The translations under genes were made by a program, and so were the position numbers. Under the pieces are notes generated by a model. The model worked only from the letters and a program-made list of their open reading frames with translations. It ran no database searches and was not told the DNA's origin. Below, piece by piece: positions 1-8,916 of a stretch of DNA of 64,000 bases. Every line of letters begins with the position of its first letter. Positions within the stretch are counted from its first letter, which is position 1. The DNA comes from Bacillota bacterium (lineage in GTDB: Bacteria > Bacillota > Clostridia > Oscillospirales > Ruminococcaceae): NCBI GenBank assembly GCA_029572815.1, contig JAKPUQ010000004.1, forward strand, positions 1 through 64,000, written 5' to 3'.

Positions 1-706
1 ATTGTTGCTCCTTTCATAGGCGAACCATTGTCTGAATGAAGTACCAATGGTTTTGTAGTAAGTCTCTTTTGTGCAATGCAGGTGCGCTGAATCAGTTCAC
101 TGGCATGGTTCGCTGACTCCTCAGGCCATACTTCCCAGCCAACAACATCTCTGCTGAATAAGTCTATTATCAGGTAGAGATAGAAAAACATGCCTTTTAC
201 CGGGCCATGTAAATATGTAATATCCCATGTCCAGACCTGATTAGGTTCTGTGGCTGTGTATGATGTCGGTTTTCCGTGTTTTCCAGGTTCTGATCCCCGA
301 CCCCTGTGATTCAGCATTTTTTCTTCACGGAGAACACGATAAAATGTTGATTCAGATGCAATGTATACACCTTCATCTGCAAGAGCAGGTACAATTTCAC
401 ATGGTGGCATGTTCGCAAACCTCTTTTCGTTAACAGTATCGAGTATTTTCTTCCTTTCTTCAGAGCTGAGCTTATTTACAGGATTGGAATGATCTGCAAA
501 GATCCTTCTGTCTTCCAGTGTTCCATATTTTTTATTAAGGCTGAGCCATCTGTAGTACGTCCTTTCTGTAATGTTCATTACATTACAAGCCGGGCATAGC
601 CTTGCTCCATTGCTGACTGCTTCATCAATAAGCATTACTGCATTACTGCGATCTGAGGCGCTTATTGTTCTTCCTCTCGATCCCCCCAGATCGCATTTGC
701 TTTTTT
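1..706 (-). CDS. IS3-family transposase OrfB, partial (DDE integrase core)
   Basis: This frame is absent from the ORF track because it runs off the window. The minus strand reads through an HTH_21-like segment (ERTYYRWL, STFYRVLREE) and then the rve core: WTWDITYLHG carries the first Asp, and HSDNGSPMKGA carries the second. The final Glu lies beyond base 1. No good ribosome site precedes an internal ATG at 635, whereas the frame is open back to the slippery A7 tract in orfA. OrfB is therefore probably made as an OrfAB fusion by -1 frameshifting, as is known for IS3 elements. The product would cut and join the ends of the element. Confidence 0.85.
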
Positions 707-1159
707 TGACAATACGAGTAGAGCTGCCGCTTCTGCCAGTGCCTTGTCCTTTCGCTGAAGTTCCTTTTCAAGCTTTTTGCGTTCTTTCTCGGCAGCTTTT
801 AACTCCTTGTTGAGCCTTGATGCTTCTTTAGCTATACCGCCGTTTGCGTTCATGCATGCATCACGCCACGCTTTTATCTGATCTACATAGAGTCCTTTCT
901 TGCGTGCATATTCTGCAAGATCCGTTTCATTCATCCCTGCGGTTTCAACTACTATCAGGAATTTGTCCTGCGTACTCCATTTTTCTGAGGACAAATCATT
1001 TCCGGGTGCTGCCACACCTTCTGCTCTGGCCTGTTTCTGCCAGTTTCGGATAGTCTGCTCTGAAATGCCTTCTTCCTTTGCCACTTTTGTAATTGATTTA
1101 TTATTCGGTGGTAATATTTTTCTTAATATTGAATCCTTAAGTTCCTGACTATAGTACAT
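662..1159 (-). CDS. IS3-family transposase OrfA
   Basis: A 165-residue protein. An N-terminal helix-turn-helix (residues about 20-45, EGISEQTIRNWQKQA) would bind the element's ends. A Lys/Glu-rich coiled coil (about 110-145) would serve for dimerisation. The C-terminal ALLVLSKKANAIWG segment is typical of OrfA proteins of one IS3 group. The SKK codons sit on a run of seven A on the coding strand, in the phase needed for -1 slippage into orfB. Full length and apparently intact. The ATG is the only reasonable start. Confidence 0.85.
   Translation of the reverse strand: MYYSQELKDSILRKILPPNNKSITKVAKEEGISEQTIRNWQKQARAEGVAAPGNDLSSEKWSTQDKFLIVVETAGMNETDLAEYARKKGLYVDQIKAWRDACMNANGGIAKEASRLNKELKAAEKERKKLEKELQRKDKALAEAAALLVLSKKANAIWGDREEEQ
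700..707 (-). promoter_or_regulatory. Programmed -1 frameshift site, A AAA AAA G
   Basis: In the orfA frame the codons read TCA AAA AAA GCA, so the heptamer A AAA AAA is in the correct phase for -1 tandem slippage. The -1 frame is open from here through the whole OrfB core. IS3 elements are known to use such sites to make OrfAB. No stimulatory structure was checked. Confidence 0.7.
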
Positions 1160-1332
1160 ATGATACCCCTTTCAGTGATTGTATGTGTTTCTATTATACC
1201 ACAAATTCTTTTTTACTTCACTGACATCTATTATAACACACAGGGGAACCGAGTGCAACAAATTACTACAATACATATCGTAAACCGCTGCACTTGCAGG
1301 GGAATGTTGAAAAAGCCGGACTCAGAAGGCGG

Positions 1333-1382
1333 TAAAAAAGTATCCCCTCAGAGCTGCCTGAATGGCGGACTCCGAGGGGATC
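1333..1382 (-). terminator. Intrinsic terminator of the 2412-aa LRR gene
   Basis: On the minus strand the stop codon is followed by a stem (ATCCCCTCGGAG pairing with CTCTGAGGGGAT, loop about 16 nt) and then a run of six T. It separates the LRR gene from the insertion sequence. Confidence 0.8.
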
Positions 1383-1395
1383 TCAGATAAGGATA

Positions 1396-4300
1396 TTACT
1401 TCAGAACCTTTGTTATGAATTCATTGATGGGGAGCGCAATATCGGGATTTGTAGCCTTATATGCGTAGTATGCCAGAATGATAGAGGCATCGACTGCATT
1501 TATGACTCCGTTTCCGTTGACATCTGCTGCCTTTTTCTGTGATTCGTCGAAGGTCTCAGGACCGTTTGTAGAGTGGAGAGCATATTCTGCCAGAACTCTT
1601 GAAGCGTCTACTGCGTTTATCTTTCCATCGCCGTTGACATCGCCTAATTCGGGCTCGTCGGAGGGCTGCTGGGGGATAGTGGTAGTAGTATCAGATGATC
1701 CTTCTGTAGAAGTAGTTGTGGTTGTTTCTTCGGAAGTTGTAGTAGTAGTCTCTGTAGAGGTTGTAGTGGTTGTTTCTTCAGAGGTAGTTGTAGTAGTCTC
1801 TGTAGAGGTTGTAGTGGTTGTTTCTTCAGAGGTTGTAGTAGTAGTCTCTGTAGAGGTTGTAGTGGTTGTTTCTTCAGAGGTTGTTGTGGTAGTCTCTGTA
1901 GAAGTTGTAGTAGTTGTGGACTTCTTTGAAGTTGTAGATGTAGTTGTAGTGCTTGTAGTAGTTGTTGTGGACTTCTTGGAAGTTGTAGATGTAGTTGTAG
2001 TGCTGGTAGTAGTTGTTGTGGTCTTCTTTGAAGTTGTAGATGTGGTTGTAGTGCTTGTTGCAGTGCTTGTAGTAGTTGTTGTGGTATTCTTAGAAGTTGT
2101 TGATGTAGTTGTAGTGCTTGTTGTAGTAGTTGTGGACTTCTTTGAAGTTGTAGATGTGGTTGTAGTGCTTGTTGTAGTAGTTGTGGACTTCTTTGAAGTT
2201 GTAGAAGTAGTTGTAGTGCTTGTAGTAGTTGTGGTCTTCTTAGAAGTTGTTGATGTGGTTGTAGTGCTTGTTGTAGTAGTTGTGGTCTTCTTAGAAGTTG
2301 TAGATGTGGTTGTAGTGCTTGTAGTAGTTGTGGTCTTCTTGGAAGTTGTTGATGTTGTGGAAGCATCTGCCTTGGTTGTTGTAGTTGAACCTGAGCCGCT
2401 TCCGCTGCCTGTGCCGGATGTTGTTGTCGTTGTTGTCGTGGTGGTCGTTGTGGTCGTTGTGGTTGTGGTCGCGGGAGTTCTTACGCCGATATTCATGGTG
2501 CAGGTCTTTCCGTCGGGTGCCTTTACCTCGATAACTGCCTTTCCGGGAGCTGCTGCACTGATGATACCGTCATTGTCAACTGACGCGATCTTTTCGTTTG
2601 AAGAGCTGTATTCAAGCTTTGTATAATCGGACTTGATAGTGTACTTGTCGTCCTTTGACATCGTGATGTCCTTGGGACCGATAACTACCTCGCCGTCAAA
2701 GGGAATGAACGTGAAGCCCTTATCTGCTGCATATTTCTTGGCATTTGAGGAAGCATAGCTGTGGATAGCACCGCTGTAGTCCTCATCGAAGCTGCCCTTT
2801 GCAAATCTGCAAAGCTTGTTATATACGTATACATCTGCGCTGTCACTGCTGAATGCCTTATCCATAACTGTGGATACGCTTGCGGGAAGCTCGACTGCTG
2901 TCAGAGCGGGACAATTATTGAATGCGTATTCATCGATGATAGTTGCTCCTGAGTTGTAGAGGTCTACTTCCTTGAGAGTTGTCATGCCTGAGAATGCATA
3001 CTTAGGTATCTTGTCGCCGCCTGTGATGGTTATCTTTGAGATAGCATAGGGACTGAAGTCCATTGAATCATTTGCCCATGAGTTCCACTGATAGATGAAA
3101 AGGTCTGCAACTGAGCTGTATACATCACAGCTGCCCTCGATATCAGTAGAGTACTTGTTGTTAGCTGCGTAGGGGAGGGTGAGCGATTCGAGAACGTAGC
3201 AGCCGTTGAAGAGCTGTCCGCCCATAGATGTTACGGAATCAGGTATCGCCAGTGAATGGATACCTGTGCAGTTCTGGAATGCCTGTGAGCCGATAGTTCT
3301 GAGGTCGCCGGGAAGTTCAAGCTTTTCGATCGATGAGCAGTTCAGGAATGCTGAATCGCTGATGCTCTTGAGAGATCCGGGAAGCCTGATGGTGTCAAGG
3401 GAAGTACAGTTCATGAATGCATGGTTGCCTGCGATAGAGATCTCTGTATTGCTGAGGTCGATCTCCTTAAGTGTTGTCATTTGTGCGAAGGCATACTGGG
3501 GAACTGTTTCACCGCCTGTGATAGTGATCTTTTCGATAGCATAGTCAGAGAAGTCCATAGCCTCGTTAGCCCATGAATTCCACTGATATATGAAGAGGTC
3601 TGAAACCGAGTCATATACATCAACCTCTCCGTCAGCATCTGTGCAGATCCGCTTTGTTGCTGCGAAGGGAAGGGCAAGTGTCCTGAGGTTTGTACAGCCG
3701 TTGAATATCTCTGTTCCGACAGAAGTGATATTCTCCGGGATAACAAGCTCCTTGATGCCGGTGCAGTTCATGAAGGCGTGATCGCCGAGGCTGTTGTAGG
3801 ACTCGGGGATATCGATATCAGTGAGCTTTTTGCACTCTGCAAAAGCATAGCTGCCTGCGGATCCGATAGTGCCGTTGTCGGGAAGTGATGATATTGCTGT
3901 TCCGTAATATGAATAGCTGCCGAGAGTTTCAACAGTTTCGGGAAGCTTGACTGTGGTAAGTGCGGAGCAGTTATGGAATGCATAATTGCCGATATTTTCA
4001 ACACTTGTACCGCTGAGGTCTATCTCCCGGAGAGTTGTCATGTTGTCAAATGCGTGAGCAGGAACTATCTCTCCGCCATTTATAGTGATCTTTCTGATGG
4101 CGTATTCAGAGAAGTCCATATCCTCGTTGTTCCATGAGTTCCACTGATAAATGAAGAGATCAGCGACGGAGTCATATACCGTGAGAGAACCTTCGGAGTC
4201 TGCGCAGGATCTTCTTGCTGCTGCGTAGGGAAGGGTGAGTTCGGTAATGTTTGTACAGCCCTCAAATATACGGCTTCCCATGCTGTTTACGGTATCCGGG

Positions 4301-7300
4301 ATGATCATTGATGTCAGAGCCTTGCAGTTTGAGAATGCGAACTCGCCGATAGTCCTGAGTCCCTTGGAAAGCTTTATTTCCCCGAGCTCGCCGCAGTTTG
4401 TGAAAGCATTGTCGGAGATATTCTTCAGTGATGTGGGAAGCTTTATGGACTCAAGGGAATAACAGTTGTAGAAGCTGTGATCGAGTAAATTTGTGATCTT
4501 TGTTCCGCTGAGGTCTACCTCCTTGAGAGAGGTCATGTTTGAGAATGCATATCTGGGAACAGTTTCACCGCCTGTGATAGCTATCTTTTCGATAGCATAG
4601 TCAGAGAAGTCCATAGCATCGTTAGCCCATGAATTCCACTGATAGATGAAAAGATCGGCCACAGAGTTATAAACCCCGATTTCTGTGTCGGTAACGGCAC
4701 AGGACTTATTTGTTGCTGCGAATGGGAGAGTAAGTGTCTTGAGGTTTATGCATCCGTTGAATATGCCTAAGCCGAGCTCTGTAACGTTGGCAGGAACAAC
4801 AAGTGTCTTTATGCCTTTACAGTTCATGAGAGCGTATTCACCGAAGCTCTTGTATGACTTGGGGATGGTGATATTGCCGAAGTTTTTGCACTCTGCAAAT
4901 GCGTAGCTGCCTACAGAGGCAAGAGCTCCGTTATCGGGAAGAACGGAAATAGCCGTATTGTAGCAGGCGTAGTTTCCGAGCGATATGGTTGATTTGGAAA
5001 GTGTTAATTTTTCAAGTGACAGACAGTTATAGAAAGCATAGTTGCTGATGCTTTTGATATCTGAGCTACTCATGTCTATTTCCCTGAGAGTAGTCATGTG
5101 GCTGAAAGCGTACTGTGGAACGGTTTCACCGCCTGTGATTATGATCTTGCTGATAGAGTATTCAGAGAAGTCCATGTTATCGTTATTCCATGAATTCCAC
5201 TGATATAAGAAAAGATCCGCCACAGAGTCATAAACGCCTGTCGCACCTTCAATATCCGTGCATGATTTCTTTGCTGCTGCATATGGAAGTGTAAGTGTTT
5301 CGAGGTTTGTACAGCCGTTGAATATCTCTGTACCGATAACAGCTACGTTCTTGGGGATTACAAGCTCCTTGATGCCTGTACAGTTCATGAATGCGTGATC
5401 GCCGAAGCTCTTATATGTTGTGGGAATGTTGAATTTTTCGAGCTTCTTGCACTCTGCGAAAGCATAGCTGCCAACGGATATGATAGTACCGTTGTCGGGA
5501 AGAGCTGTTATGGCAGTGTTGTAGAATGCATAGCTTCCGGCTGCCTTTATAGTCTTGGGAAGCTTTATTGTATTCAGTGAAGAGCAGTTTTTGAAGGTGC
5601 CATCTCCGAAACTTATTGCTTCTGTTCCGCTGAGGTCGACCTCCTTGAGAGTGGTCATGTTTGCGAATGCGTAGCTGGGGATAGTTTCTCCGCCTGTGAT
5701 GATTATCTTCTCAATGGCATAGTCAGAGAAGTCCATATCATAGTTGTCCCATGAATTCCACTGGTAAATGAACAGATCTGAAACAGAATCATATACATTG
5801 AGCTCTCCCTCGATATCTGTGCAGGTTCTCTTTACAGCCGCAAAGGGAATTGTAAGAGTTTCAAGACTTGTACAGCCGTTGAACATCAGAGTGCCCATCT
5901 CGTTGACGGAATCTGGGATAGTGAGCTCTGTTACGGATGTACAGCCCGCAAATGCCGAGCTGCCGATCGTCTCGATCTTATCACCGAAGCGTACCTCTCG
6001 CAAGGACAAACAGCCGTTGAAAGCTGAGCTGCCGATCCTGGTGAGGTCAGCAGGAAGCAGGAAAACGCCGTCAACAGGATCTTCCTTATTCTTGCAGGTA
6101 GAAGAATCAAGTGATGAGAAGCCTTTGAAAACGTTGTTTCCTATGCTTGTGATCACAAGATCCTTTTCCGCGTTTTTGTTCTGGAAATAGATGTTTTTGA
6201 CCATACTTCCGTTTTGAAAAGCAGGTCTGTTAAAGTCATACATATCTCCGTAACCGTAAACGTTAAGGTATCCGTTATCGTAAATAGTACCTGTAATGTG
6301 ATCTCCCAGCTGAACTGATTCAACTATTCTGGGAGCAGGCTTGGGATTTACGGGGATGGTTCCTTCACTGAAGCCTGTTACAACAGGAGGTGCGGTAGTA
6401 ACGGGAGTGCTTCCGGACATATTACTATCGTTATTGTTATCCTGTGATGCATTTGAACTGCCGTTTTCACCTAATGTTATAGTACCTGTTATAGAAACGG
6501 TCTTACTATCATTAGTAATTTTAAATGGTGCTGAGAAGGTGTGGCCGTTTACAGTAACATAAGCAGTATAAGAACCAGGTCTGCAATAGATCCTTTTTCC
6601 TGACGGAACAGTAACATCGTTGATCTTGATAGAGCTAATCTCATTGTTATTGATATAGCGGGACGATGTAGTACCGTCTTCATTTGTAGATTCTTCTTTT
6701 ATAAGAATATTTAAAGAGGTTTTGTAGGCTTTATTATGGCAGGTATCATTGAGGCCAAACGTACACTTGGACAGTGCATTAGACAGCCAGTTCGTATCTG
6801 TGTCAGGATCAACATATGCTGTGGCTGGATCGAATGTACCTAATGACAGGAACCAGTCACAGATCTTTACATCTATACTGCAAAGCGTTAATTCGTATTT
6901 AAGGAATTCTGTAACTTTCAATGTTAGTCCGAATGATACAACAAAGTTAACTGTGCCCTTGATACAGGTATCACAAGCGTGCACAGAATCCGAGCTATAC
7001 TTTGAAGTGCAAAGTATGTTCTTGTTTCCTGTGATCTGGCTCTTGTATTTGCCTACAGTATCATCAACAGTACCGGTTATTTTGATTCCGGCTGATCCGA
7101 ACAGACTGAATGAAGCAAGATCTTCATCTATTATCGCGGCTCCGACTGTTACCTTGACGCCAAGGAAAGCGCTTCCGCTTACTTTAGTTTCAATCTCTGG
7201 ACCAGTTGAATTGACCGATATCGGCGTGACTCCGTTATCCGTATCGAAATAGAATCCCTTCTCGACAGTTGTCGTGTAGGATATCTTTATCTCGCCTGAC

Positions 7301-8634
7301 AAGCTGAACTGGAGCTTAAGAGTTACAGGTACCGTAAGTGCAGGGATAGATGTGGGGATATTAATTTCTACAAGATCAAACTCTGTTATATCTTGTATTG
7401 CAGGCAGAGAAGCTGTTGCCTTATATGATACAGAGAATGAGGCTGTGGTCTTGAGCCTGAGTTCTATGCTGATATCAAACCAGTCCTGATAAAAATTGAC
7501 AATGAGCTTTTCGCTTATGCTCACTGAAGGAGTAATAGATTCAGAACCAATCGTCAGTGGAAGGCTTACTGAACTGGACTTGGTTATTTCTACATTATAG
7601 TTAGTCTCACAGTACTGGACCATCTGCTCTGACATTTCGCAGGCAAGGTCATCCTGATCAAATACTATTGTATCTTTTTTTCCGCTTTCGCCTTCGCAGA
7701 CTTCGTAACCAATACCTGATTCTGAGTTATCAATAACAGCGTCCGAGGAATCCGTAATGGATTCGAATTTTACGAATTCAAACATATCTTTGATATCGCC
7801 GTTACCCTTGATAGTTGTCAGGTTATCTTCCGTATCGATCTCATCGACTGATACAGCGATTATATCCTTTTCATTAGGCTGAAAATAAAAATACTGACCC
7901 TTCTGGATATTTTTGATAGTCTCATCTGCATTTTCAATAACGAAGATATTATTATCATAGTCAGCTGATACTAAGTTGTTGTACTCGTCTGACACTTCGC
8001 CCTTTACAGTATCTTCGCTAAGGACAAGGAAGTTTGTCTGTTCGCTTTCATCGAAATTGACAACTCTGTCAGCATCAAAGCCGCTGATATCAGTAGCTTT
8101 GATCTCCTGTATCCTCTTGGTGTATGTTGTGATAGTGTAGTCACTGCATAATCTCGTACCTATGCTGTCTTCCAGATAGCCCTTGATAATAAAGTATTCG
8201 GGGAGAAGATGTGTGTCGATAGTGTCGTCAGTCTGTATCATCTGACCTTCTTCGATATTGATTTTAGATGCGCTGACAAGTTCATTGGTAGTTTCATCGA
8301 AGAAGTTTACCACTAAAGTACAAGCTGAAGACTGTGTCGAGATGACGCTGAGTATACCTGCACCGATGTCAAAATCCAATCCGGTAATTTCATACTGTGA
8401 ATTCTGATGAGGACTTGGGTTGGAAAGCTTTTGCAGGTGATCGTCATTCCGGGTGGATTCCTGAAAATACTTTCCGAGAGAGTTGGTAGCTTTGACTTCA
8501 TCATCTGTTTCGATTCCTGTGTTCTTTTTGTTACCCTCAGGCGACGATCGTGATGATCGCGGGGGGGCACCTGAAGTGATTGCCGATGCGCAGAGAAAAG
8601 CACTCAGCACAGTGGCAATAGTTCGTTTAAACAT
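1396..8634 (-). CDS. Giant secreted BspA-type leucine-rich-repeat protein with dockerin
   Basis: 2412 residues, built in order as follows. A signal peptide (about 1-22) precedes an N-terminal region of about 750 residues that is shared with the neighbouring 1432-aa paralogue and includes YTITTYT and IKATDIS. A BspA-type entry segment (LGDHITGTIYDNG, about 780) leads into a long array of LRR_5 repeats (about 800-1970). The array holds six copies of a larger insert around LFIYQWNSW. A Big_2-like domain (about 1977-2050) follows, then about 275 residues of Thr-rich linker with nine Ser-Lys-Lys/Asn and four Ser-Glu-Glu punctuations. A C-terminal dockerin (GDVNGDGKINAVDAS, ADVNGNGVINAVDAS) ends the protein. 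It is exported and probably held on a cohesin scaffold; binding or adhesion is inferred and no catalytic site was seen. It has its own promoter and terminator. Start: ATG with AGGAG upstream. Confidence 0.9.
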   Translation of the reverse strand: MFKRTIATVLSAFLCASAITSGAPPRSSRSSPEGNKKNTGIETDDEVKATNSLGKYFQESTRNDDHLQKLSNPSPHQNSQYEITGLDFDIGAGILSVISTQSSACTLVVNFFDETTNELVSASKINIEEGQMIQTDDTIDTHLLPEYFIIKGYLEDSIGTRLCSDYTITTYTKRIQEIKATDISGFDADRVVNFDESEQTNFLVLSEDTVKGEVSDEYNNLVSADYDNNIFVIENADETIKNIQKGQYFYFQPNEKDIIAVSVDEIDTEDNLTTIKGNGDIKDMFEFVKFESITDSSDAVIDNSESGIGYEVCEGESGKKDTIVFDQDDLACEMSEQMVQYCETNYNVEITKSSSVSLPLTIGSESITPSVSISEKLIVNFYQDWFDISIELRLKTTASFSVSYKATASLPAIQDITEFDLVEINIPTSIPALTVPVTLKLQFSLSGEIKISYTTTVEKGFYFDTDNGVTPISVNSTGPEIETKVSGSAFLGVKVTVGAAIIDEDLASFSLFGSAGIKITGTVDDTVGKYKSQITGNKNILCTSKYSSDSVHACDTCIKGTVNFVVSFGLTLKVTEFLKYELTLCSIDVKICDWFLSLGTFDPATAYVDPDTDTNWLSNALSKCTFGLNDTCHNKAYKTSLNILIKEESTNEDGTTSSRYINNNEISSIKINDVTVPSGKRIYCRPGSYTAYVTVNGHTFSAPFKITNDSKTVSITGTITLGENGSSNASQDNNNDSNMSGSTPVTTAPPVVTGFSEGTIPVNPKPAPRIVESVQLGDHITGTIYDNGYLNVYGYGDMYDFNRPAFQNGSMVKNIYFQNKNAEKDLVITSIGNNVFKGFSSLDSSTCKNKEDPVDGVFLLPADLTRIGSSAFNGCLSLREVRFGDKIETIGSSAFAGCTSVTELTIPDSVNEMGTLMFNGCTSLETLTIPFAAVKRTCTDIEGELNVYDSVSDLFIYQWNSWDNYDMDFSDYAIEKIIITGGETIPSYAFANMTTLKEVDLSGTEAISFGDGTFKNCSSLNTIKLPKTIKAAGSYAFYNTAITALPDNGTIISVGSYAFAECKKLEKFNIPTTYKSFGDHAFMNCTGIKELVIPKNVAVIGTEIFNGCTNLETLTLPYAAAKKSCTDIEGATGVYDSVADLFLYQWNSWNNDNMDFSEYSISKIIITGGETVPQYAFSHMTTLREIDMSSSDIKSISNYAFYNCLSLEKLTLSKSTISLGNYACYNTAISVLPDNGALASVGSYAFAECKNFGNITIPKSYKSFGEYALMNCKGIKTLVVPANVTELGLGIFNGCINLKTLTLPFAATNKSCAVTDTEIGVYNSVADLFIYQWNSWANDAMDFSDYAIEKIAITGGETVPRYAFSNMTSLKEVDLSGTKITNLLDHSFYNCYSLESIKLPTSLKNISDNAFTNCGELGEIKLSKGLRTIGEFAFSNCKALTSMIIPDTVNSMGSRIFEGCTNITELTLPYAAARRSCADSEGSLTVYDSVADLFIYQWNSWNNEDMDFSEYAIRKITINGGEIVPAHAFDNMTTLREIDLSGTSVENIGNYAFHNCSALTTVKLPETVETLGSYSYYGTAISSLPDNGTIGSAGSYAFAECKKLTDIDIPESYNSLGDHAFMNCTGIKELVIPENITSVGTEIFNGCTNLRTLALPFAATKRICTDADGEVDVYDSVSDLFIYQWNSWANEAMDFSDYAIEKITITGGETVPQYAFAQMTTLKEIDLSNTEISIAGNHAFMNCTSLDTIRLPGSLKSISDSAFLNCSSIEKLELPGDLRTIGSQAFQNCTGIHSLAIPDSVTSMGGQLFNGCYVLESLTLPYAANNKYSTDIEGSCDVYSSVADLFIYQWNSWANDSMDFSPYAISKITITGGDKIPKYAFSGMTTLKEVDLYNSGATIIDEYAFNNCPALTAVELPASVSTVMDKAFSSDSADVYVYNKLCRFAKGSFDEDYSGAIHSYASSNAKKYAADKGFTFIPFDGEVVIGPKDITMSKDDKYTIKSDYTKLEYSSSNEKIASVDNDGIISAAAPGKAVIEVKAPDGKTCTMNIGVRTPATTTTTTTTTTTTTTTTTSGTGSGSGSGSTTTTKADASTTSTTSKKTTTTTSTTTTSTTSKKTTTTTTSTTTTSTTSKKTTTTTSTTTTSTTSKKSTTTTTSTTTTSTTSKKSTTTTTSTTTTSTTSKNTTTTTTSTATSTTTTSTTSKKTTTTTTSTTTTSTTSKKSTTTTTSTTTTSTTSKKSTTTTTSTETTTTTSEETTTTTSTETTTTTSEETTTTTSTETTTTTSEETTTTTSTETTTTTSEETTTTTSTEGSSDTTTTIPQQPSDEPELGDVNGDGKINAVDASRVLAEYALHSTNGPETFDESQKKAADVNGNGVINAVDASIILAYYAYKATNPDIALPINEFITKVLK
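1650..2480 (-). repeat. Tandem repeats encoding the Thr-rich linker
   Basis: Degenerate units of about 50-60 bp built from GTTGTAGTAGTTGTG-like words (plus-strand view) encode TTTTTSTTTTSTTSKK units, then shorter TTTTTSEE units, preceded by a run of Thr codons. Such arrays can expand or contract by slippage or recombination. The same low-complexity sequence leaves long open frames on the opposite strand (1478-2626) that are not genes. Confidence 0.85.
3070..5775 (-). repeat. Six large internal repeats in the LRR array
   Basis: The sequence encoding LFIYQWNSW followed by MDFSxYAIxKIxITGG recurs six times, near 3080, 3577, 4135, 4632, 5193 and 5755. The spacing is about 495 or 560 bp. The two period lengths differ by about one 21-residue LRR. 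This suggests amplification of a 165-187-residue block by recombination inside the gene. Confidence 0.85.
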
Positions 8635-8690
8635 TGTAACACTCCTAACATTTAATATTATAGCATGAACCTGTCACACACTATGTGTAA

Positions 8691-8719
8691 ATTATATATT
8701 GTATTATACAAACAGTCAA
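8691..8719 (-). promoter_or_regulatory. Promoter of the 2412-aa LRR gene
   Basis: On the minus strand TTGACT and TATAAT are separated by 17 nt, about 60 bp upstream of the ATG at 8634. Confidence 0.6.
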
Positions 8720-8864
8720 GTCATATTTGAATAATATTGTGTTCACTGACTAAATTTGTGCATTTGGCATAATCCGCAGGTACAAAAGAGTGTAAAAACC
8801 TGGATTTTACCCGAAAAATAGCGGAACAAATGTTGCTGTACTGCGGGAAATGCTTATATGATGC

Positions 8865-8897
8865 AAAAAGCAGCATGGCACAAACCATGCTGCTTTT
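8865..8897 (-). terminator. Intrinsic terminator of the 1432-aa LRR gene
   Basis: AAAAGCAGCATGG pairs with CCATGCTGCTTTT across a short loop, ending on the minus strand in T5. It lies 20 bp beyond the stop. Confidence 0.85.
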
Positions 8898-8916
8898 CAG
8901 AAAGATATGTTTTTGC

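Larger units (their letters stand above)
1..1159 (-). mobile_element. IS3-family insertion sequence, partial
   Basis: The element carries an orfA with a helix-turn-helix and, one frame back, an orfB with a DDE integrase core, the usual IS3 layout. Its distal part, with the third catalytic residue and the far inverted repeat, lies beyond the left window edge. The near end should lie somewhere in 1160-1260, but without the other end the terminal repeat cannot be fixed. It sits just downstream of the terminator of the giant LRR gene, so that gene is not interrupted. Confidence 0.85.

Noticed and set aside
1644-2366. 240-aa Gln/Leu/Pro repeat ORF on the minus strand
   Set aside because: It is another frame of the same Thr-encoding repeats inside the LRR gene.
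1478-2626. 382-aa plus-strand ORF opposite the Thr-rich linker
   Set aside because: Its Val-rich repeats are simply the antisense of Thr codon repeats; no ribosome site or independent structure.
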